NCBI RefSeq assembly: GCF_030163795.1
Contig: NZ_JASJOF010000001.1
Coordinates: 186,001-250,000, forward strand
DNA: 64,000 bases
DNA from: Roseicyclus marinus
GTDB taxonomy: Bacteria > Pseudomonadota > Alphaproteobacteria > Rhodobacterales > Rhodobacteraceae
Direction of reading: 5' to 3'
A program made the position numbers and the translations under genes. Below the pieces are notes generated by a model that was not told where the DNA came from, searched no databases, and saw only the letters and a list, made by a program, of their open reading frames with translations. Shown in pieces: positions 60,185 through 64,000 of this stretch (positions within the stretch are counted from its first letter, which is position 1; every line of letters starts with the position of its first letter).

Positions 60185-61006
60185 CTAGGCGCGCAGGCGC
60201 AACAACCGGTCGAGGTCTGCCAAGGCCGTACGCGCATCGCGAAACACGAGATCGATGTCGACGATATCCGTGATTTCCGTGTCCGACATTTCGAGCGCCG
60301 GTGCGACGCCGATGATCGCCCGGGGAACAACGATCCGCAGCGCCAGAACGAGGCGTATCAGGTCGGCAAGGCGTCCTCTTGTGCTGAGCGACAAGCCGAT
60401 AACGGCGGGACGTGCATGCTGGACAAGCCGGACGAGGCTGTCGTGGTCTTCGGAAACCCGGAGATCGATATCCCAGCCGTGGTTGCGAAACGTGTCGGCG
60501 GCCAGCGTGATCCCAAGCGTATGGGTCTCGCCCGGAACGGACGCGAAAAGGGCGCTTCTGGTGCCACGATGAACGCCGTGATGTTCCTGGTGGTCAGGTT
60601 TGACGGCGCGGATGAGGGCGTAAAGACGCCCCGTCGCAATCGCGACCTCGGTGAAATCTACCTTGTTGCGGTCCCACCGATCCCCCAAGAGACGCGCGGC
60701 ACCGGCAATGTAGCCGTAGCGGATGACGTCCGGCGTCACGCCTTCGGCCTCAAGTGCGGCAACAAAGGCGAGGGCCTTTTCCGGCAAGGGCTGCAAAAGG
60801 GTATCGCAAAACGCGCCAAGGCGTTTCGCGCTGACCTTTGCGTCGTCCACGAACTCGGCGCGTGCATCCATCGACAAGATGCGTTGGACCACTTCGGTCG
60901 CAAAACCCTTTACCGCATGGATGGGAAGGGTTCGGCCTTTTCGGGCGAATATGTCGGCTGCGCTCAGAAAGAGGTCAGGGTCGAAGGATTGTGCATCTTC
61001 CGCCAT
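60185..61006 (-). CDS. Cobalamin-binding-domain protein, second AerR/PpaA-like paralogue
   Basis: 273 residues starting MAEDAQSFDPDLFLSAADIF. The helical half includes LGDRWDRNKVDFTEVAIATG and RLYALIRAVKPD, the B12-type domain SVPGETHTLGITLAADTFRN with ExHxxG, then VIGLSLSTRGRLADLIRLV and AIIGVAPALEMS. It parallels the gene at 21487 (GDLWDRDRIPFTEVALATAR; GEQHTLG). It may sense light or redox via cobalamin or heme. It converges with the transglutaminase gene. ATG 61006 chosen; the frame extends to 61177 through non-conserved codons. Confidence 0.75.
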   Translation of the reverse strand: MAEDAQSFDPDLFLSAADIFARKGRTLPIHAVKGFATEVVQRILSMDARAEFVDDAKVSAKRLGAFCDTLLQPLPEKALAFVAALEAEGVTPDVIRYGYIAGAARLLGDRWDRNKVDFTEVAIATGRLYALIRAVKPDHQEHHGVHRGTRSALFASVPGETHTLGITLAADTFRNHGWDIDLRVSEDHDSLVRLVQHARPAVIGLSLSTRGRLADLIRLVLALRIVVPRAIIGVAPALEMSDTEITDIVDIDLVFRDARTALADLDRLLRLRA

Positions 61007-61389
61007 TGGGCGTCCCTGCCATTGTTCAGTGCCGCGACCGTAATTGTTTTTGAAATAGTTACCACCCCCAACCTGCCCGCGTATCGTTGGTGCTTGCCTG
61101 CACGAAATTTGACGGGTGGGATGGGCAAGCCCGGAAAGCGTCGGGACACCGGTTCGAGGGTCGGAGAATGGAGGCAAGCCTGATCCAGGTTAGGATTGCA
61201 CCGTGCCGTTTGAGGTATTGCATGAGCCGATGTCGAACCGACCTGTCGGTGCGCCTTGGCGGGCGGGGCGTGCCCATCGCCGTTTCCATGTCGAATCCGC
61301 GTCACCACGCGCTGCGGCCCGAGCCAAGATCGCGCGAATTACCCGGTTTCAGCAGCACGCCAGCCCCGCAACGGAGAGACCAGACGATC
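61007..61389. other. Intergenic region before the chain of small overlapping genes
   Basis: 383 bases between divergent units. Near 61030-61080 AT-rich sequence (GTAATTGTTTTTGAAATAG) may hold the promoter of the minus-strand B12-domain gene. Open frames continue through on the plus strand from 61087, but codon pattern is unconvincing before about 61390. No repeat or RNA was recognised. Confidence 0.45.
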
Positions 61390-61725
61390 ATGGGTCCATC
61401 ATATTGCTTCCGTCGCTTTGCATCCGCGATCGGCTTTGGCCGCGCCGGGGTGATGCGGTCTGTCCCGCCGGGCGCGCCCCGTCCACGGGGTATCGAGGGC
61501 CTTACGACTGCGGTTCGGGACCGTGGCGCCGCCGACAGCGGCCGCGCCTTGGGCGATACGCAACACAACGCGCCGCTCCCCGAGATCGCGACCCGCGGTG
61601 GCCTGCAGGTCAGCAAATATCATGGCATCTGGCAGGTTCGCGTGGATGGCGTTTTCCACGGCGACTACCACCGGGAAGAACATGCGCGGGCGGCCGCCGC
61701 GCTGCTCAGGATTGCCCCGCCATGA
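61390..61725 (+). CDS. Small uncharacterised protein (first of a coupled chain)
   Basis: 111 residues if ATG 61390 is the start; the start is uncertain. The N-terminal half is Arg/Pro-rich and poorly structured; the C-terminal 45 residues form a neat small domain (TRGGLQVSKYHGIWQVRVDG, VFHGDYHREEHARAAAALL) reminiscent of compact beta-beta-alpha modules such as AP2-like DNA-binding folds, a weak resemblance. Its stop overlaps the next start (ATGA), which is the main argument that it is translated. Confidence 0.5.
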   Translation: MGPSYCFRRFASAIGFGRAGVMRSVPPGAPRPRGIEGLTTAVRDRGAADSGRALGDTQHNAPLPEIATRGGLQVSKYHGIWQVRVDGVFHGDYHREEHARAAAALLRIAPP

Positions 61726-61898
61726 CGGCGCGTGCGGGAACGGGCCCGGAGGCTTTCCCCATCCAGACAGCCGAGAACGAAGGCTTGCCGACCACACCCC
61801 CCAAGGTGGCCAGACCGGGACGCACGACGCGCCCCTTGTCGAAAGACAAGACCGCTTTGCCGGGACAGGACGTGGCGCCCAGAGAGGAGAAGACATGA
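61722..61898 (+). CDS. Tiny uncharacterised protein (second of a coupled chain)
   Basis: 58 residues, MTARAGTGPEAFPIQTAENE then GLPTTPPKVARPGRTTRPLS and [18 protein letters not shown]. Rich in Pro, Thr, Arg and Lys, likely disordered. No family recognised. It overlaps both the previous stop and the next start by ATGA, which is evidence for translation, but coding status remains unproven. Confidence 0.4.
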   Translation: MTARAGTGPEAFPIQTAENEGLPTTPPKVARPGRTTRPLSKDKTALPGQDVAPREEKT

Positions 61899-62113
61899 AC
61901 CCTGACCAGCACTTTGCCGATCTGACGATGACGACCCTTTCGCCCCGCGATGTGGCCGCCAGCCGCGCCTGCCTGCGCTGCGGGACGGTTTTCTTCAGCG
62001 AAGGCTTCGGGGAACGCATCTGTGCCCGCTGCAAGGCCAGCACGGTTTGGCGCACGTCGCTGCCTGCCTACACGGGGCAGACGCGACGCCGCTCGGCCGT
62101 CCGGTCGGGCTGA
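61895..62113 (+). CDS. Small zinc-ribbon-like protein (third of a coupled chain)
   Basis: 72 residues. [20 protein letters not shown] and [13 protein letters not shown] place two CxxC pairs 16 residues apart, a probable zinc ribbon. It is preceded by GAGAGGAGA, a strong Shine-Dalgarno, and overlaps the previous stop as ATGA. Ten bases separate it from the transglutaminase. Small four-Cys proteins with the SEGFGERIC pattern recur in alphaproteobacteria; function is unknown. Confidence 0.7.
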   Translation: MNPDQHFADLTMTTLSPRDVAASRACLRCGTVFFSEGFGERICARCKASTVWRTSLPAYTGQTRRRSAVRSG

Positions 62114-62123
62114 GGCGGCGGTC

Positions 62124-62990
62124 ATGCCCCATGTCACGATCAGCCATGACACGACCTATCGCTACCGCGACCCGGTCATCCCCGGTGCGCACCGCCTGAT
62201 GCTGCGCCCGAGGGAGACGCGCGACCTGCGCCTTGTCGGCTTCGATCTGGATGTGACGCCGGAGGCACGGATCGATTGGTCACATGACGTGGCAGGCAAC
62301 GCGATTGCGACCGCGAATTTTCTGGCATCCTCCGACACCATCGTCATCCGGGCGCGCACCATCGTCGAGTTGAGTGCGCCGGCTTGGCCTGTCTTTGCCA
62401 TCGCCGCCTCGGCGATCGATTACCCGTTTCTGTATTCCGCCGATGACCGTGCCGATCTGGGTGCGCTTGTTGCCCCGCAATACGTCGATCAGGATCGCCG
62501 CCTTGCAGACTGGGTTTGCGGTTTCGTGCGGAGCACGCCGACCGATACGCTGTCGCTTCTGAAGGATCTGAGCAACGGCATCGCGGCGCGGATCGCCTAC
62601 GAGGTGCGCGAGACCGAGGGCACGCAAGGCCCGCTCGACACGCTCGACCGGGGGTGGGGATCGTGCCGTGATCTGGCTGTGCTGATGGCGGAGGCCTGCC
62701 GCACCCTTGGCCTCGGCGCGCGGCTGGTGTCGGGCTACCTCTATGATCCGCAGGGGAGCAGCCTCGGGTCGGCGGGGTCGGGGTCCACCCATGCGTGGGT
62801 CGAGGTTTTCGTGCCGGGCGCGGGCTGGATCACCTATGACCCGACGAACCGCGCCGTGGGTGCGGCCAACCTGATCCCCGTTGCGGTCGGGCGGCGCATG
62901 TCGCAGATCGCACCCGTCACGGGCAGTTTCCAAGGCGCACCATCCGACCTGCACACGATGGAGGTCGCGGTCAGCGTGACGGCGGCCTGA
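62124..62990 (+). CDS. Transglutaminase-like protease-fold protein
   Basis: 288 residues. N-terminal bacterial transglutaminase beta domain ([32 protein letters not shown]), then the core with Cys in [20 protein letters not shown], His in [20 protein letters not shown] and Asp in YDPTN, a complete Cys-His-Asp triad. No signal peptide. Such proteins act as peptidases or cross-linkers; the substrate is unknown. Unlike the gene at 59119 it keeps the His. Its Shine-Dalgarno is GAGGCGG. Confidence 0.87.
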   Translation: MPHVTISHDTTYRYRDPVIPGAHRLMLRPRETRDLRLVGFDLDVTPEARIDWSHDVAGNAIATANFLASSDTIVIRARTIVELSAPAWPVFAIAASAIDYPFLYSADDRADLGALVAPQYVDQDRRLADWVCGFVRSTPTDTLSLLKDLSNGIAARIAYEVRETEGTQGPLDTLDRGWGSCRDLAVLMAEACRTLGLGARLVSGYLYDPQGSSLGSAGSGSTHAWVEVFVPGAGWITYDPTNRAVGAANLIPVAVGRRMSQIAPVTGSFQGAPSDLHTMEVAVSVTAA

Positions 62991-62999
62991 GGGGCGACC

Positions 63000-63191
63000 T
63001 CAGCCTCCGACGCGCATGCCGCGCATCCCGTCCAGCACGCCGAAGGCGGTGAGCAGCCACAGAACGACCGCGATCACGATCACGACGTTGAGGATGGATT
63101 TTATCTTTCCATCCATCGGGATGTAGGTGTTGACGAGCCAAAGCAGCACGCCGACGACGATCAGCGTCACGACAAGATTGATAAGCGGCAT
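63000..63191 (-). CDS. Small two-helix membrane protein (Thivi_2564-type)
   Basis: 63 residues. Two hydrophobic helices, LINLVVTLIVVGVLLWLVNT and ILNVVIVIAVVLWLLTAFGV, joined by YIPMDGKIKS. This pattern is that of the Thivi_2564 family of small membrane proteins, function unknown. AAAGG upstream supports ATG 63191; GTG 63200 is possible. It converges with the transglutaminase gene (9-base gap). Confidence 0.75.
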   Translation of the reverse strand: MPLINLVVTLIVVGVLLWLVNTYIPMDGKIKSILNVVIVIAVVLWLLTAFGVLDGMRGMRVGG

Positions 63192-63454
63192 GGGAGGCAC
63201 CTTTGTGTTTTGTCCGGTACCGGTTGCGCCAGATGACGACCGGATCGACCTGCACCCTAGGCGTGCGCTGTGCGGACGACACTGATCGGGGTTAGCGACG
63301 CGTCATCGCCACGCCGCTGATCTGCATCAGCCATCTGCCGAGCTTCTTCCCCTAGTGTTTCGTGGTGCGTAATCGGGCGGCCCTGTGCCGCCGTGTGACC
63401 AACACGGATCGCTGCGCGCGCTGTGCGCCACCCATCCGGGAGAGGGATATCGCA

Positions 63455-63877
63455 ATGTCCAGAATGGATTACCTGCGGCAGGGCGGCACGCCCTTCGATG
63501 GCTTTCTCTATGCACAATTGGGCGAGGACAGCACCGGCCATGAAGTCAGCGTTCTGTCCGCCCTCGCACGTCTGGGGTTGGATCCATGGGATGAGGCTGC
63601 CGCCTTGTCCGCCTTGCCGCGCGACAGTGCGGCGGCCCGTCTTGCGGGGCATCTGGCCCGTGTCAGCAGCCTACCCGACCTCGGGGCCGAAAGGACGACG
63701 ATCCCGCCGAGGTTGATCGCGCTCCTGCCGCACCGCCGCGACACGCGGGACGGTGCGGATCTGCGCAACGTGGTGACCGCGCGGTTGGGGCGCATCGGTC
63801 CGATGATTGCCCTGATCCTTGCGATCCTGTTCCTGCTGCAAACCCTTGGTTTCGGGCTGTCGGGCGCGGGCGGATAG
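63455..63877 (+). CDS. Uncharacterised protein with C-terminal membrane anchor
   Basis: 140 residues. Begins MSRMDYLRQGGTPFDGFLYA; a soluble helical domain (VSVLSALARLGLDPWDEAAA) precedes a single C-terminal membrane helix (IGPMIALILAILFLLQTLGF) and a short Gly-rich tail, a tail-anchored layout. No family is recognised, though the layout suits a small membrane-bound adaptor. GAGGGA precedes ATG 63455. A 264-base region separates it from the divergent small membrane protein. Confidence 0.65.
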   Translation: MSRMDYLRQGGTPFDGFLYAQLGEDSTGHEVSVLSALARLGLDPWDEAAALSALPRDSAAARLAGHLARVSSLPDLGAERTTIPPRLIALLPHRRDTRDGADLRNVVTARLGRIGPMIALILAILFLLQTLGFGLSGAGG

Positions 63878-63900
63878 CTCGCGCCCGGCCCTGTTGCCTG

Positions 63901-63999
63901 TCAGCTGCGGATGTAGCCGAGCGCCAACAGGCCGATGCCGGCGGCCGCGGCACCCACGCCTCCGATCAGGTACCACATGGTGTTGCCGGTATAGCGGCC
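63901..63999 (-). CDS. C-terminal end of a membrane protein (runs past the window)
   Basis: The minus-strand frame from the window edge reads GRYTGNTMWYLIGGVGAAAA then GIGLLALGYIRS before TGA. It is either the C-terminus of a longer protein or a 25-residue peptide starting at ATG 63978. Hydrophobic residues form one membrane helix. Nothing more can be said. Confidence 0.4.
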   Translation of the reverse strand, partial: GRYTGNTMWYLIGGVGAAAAGIGLLALGYIRS

Positions 64000-64000
64000 G

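Noticed and set aside
58600-63460. EcfG (general stress) promoters GGAAC-N16/17-CGTT ahead of the small-gene clusters
   Set aside because: Several GGAAC strings exist, but none has CGTT at the right distance and a proper position before a gene.
1-64000. Prophage, transposon, CRISPR array or toxin-antitoxin island
   Set aside because: No integrase, transposase, capsid, direct-repeat array or recognisable toxin-antitoxin pair was seen on either strand; the region reads as core chromosome.

Overview
The window is a dense, GC-rich chromosomal segment from an alphaproteobacterium, almost certainly a member of the Rhodobacterales (Roseobacter/Rhodobacter group). The strongest markers are a SAM/SAH riboswitch in front of metK (a class known from this order), a bztABCD-type acidic amino acid transporter, an ATP12-family F1-ATPase assembly factor, an NDUFS4-like complex I subunit, and an AerR/PpaA-like cobalamin-domain protein. 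I see no insertion sequence, prophage, integrase, CRISPR array or rRNA operon. This is core chromosome with small lineage-specific islands.

Layout. 0-3.7 kb: the end of rarA, then crcB, an RluA-family pseudouridine synthase, a HAD phosphatase and ATP12, coupled by ATGA overlaps. 4-8.6 kb: bztA, a terminator, then bztBCD. 8.7-17.2 kb, mostly minus strand: sixA and a ferredoxin-like protein, argB, engB, a MOSC protein, yidC, ttcA, yidD, rnpA, rpmH (too short for a usual ORF cutoff) and a DUF523 gene. 17.4-21 kb: a TVP38/SNARE-associated membrane protein, a disulfide-oxidoreductase-like flavoprotein, an orphan histidine kinase and tRNA-Arg(ACG). 21.5-22.3 kb: an AerR/PpaA-like B12-domain protein with a TGT-N12-ACA site in its leader. 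23-29.7 kb: a MoxR / DUF58 / DUF4159 / large membrane protein operon. 29.8-35.1 kb: a nonsense-interrupted gene, a HemJ-like membrane protein and the glycolate oxidase operon glcDE-x-glcF. 35-41.5 kb: a secreted trypsin-like protease, a small heat-shock protein, an MFS transporter, miaB, and an OmpA-like protein next to a lipoprotein carrying the same short module. 41.6-49 kb: phoH, a flavin amine oxidase, ybeY, corC, lnt, the SAM/SAH riboswitch, metK and trmB. 49-56.5 kb: a class III aminotransferase, an mhqED-like esterase/dioxygenase pair, a periplasmic rhodanese, uvrB and the NDUFS4-like gene. 57.4-64 kb: a cold-shock protein, then an accessory stretch with a membrane protein, a cysteine-repeat secreted protein, two transglutaminase-like proteins, a second AerR-like paralogue, a chain of tiny overlapping genes and small membrane proteins.

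How the genes work together. The minus-strand block supplies membrane-protein insertion and ribosome/tRNA functions (rpmH, rnpA, yidD, yidC, engB, ttcA). phoH-ybeY-corC-lnt is the classical RNA-processing/envelope cluster. glcDEF oxidises glycolate to glyoxylate. Translational coupling (ATGA or TTGA overlaps) is the rule, and several starts are TTG or GTG.

The most unusual material is non-coding or small: three intergenic clusters of tandem A/T-armed palindromes just after stop codons (793-858, 8639-8730, 49032-49100), an 11-bp tandem repeat before the ferredoxin-like gene, a REP-like inverted pair, a hairpin plus AAGATGAAG element between glcD and glcE, and the 58-63 kb island of uncharacterised genes. 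Everything is read by eye from sequence; family names rest on motif recognition, not on database searches.
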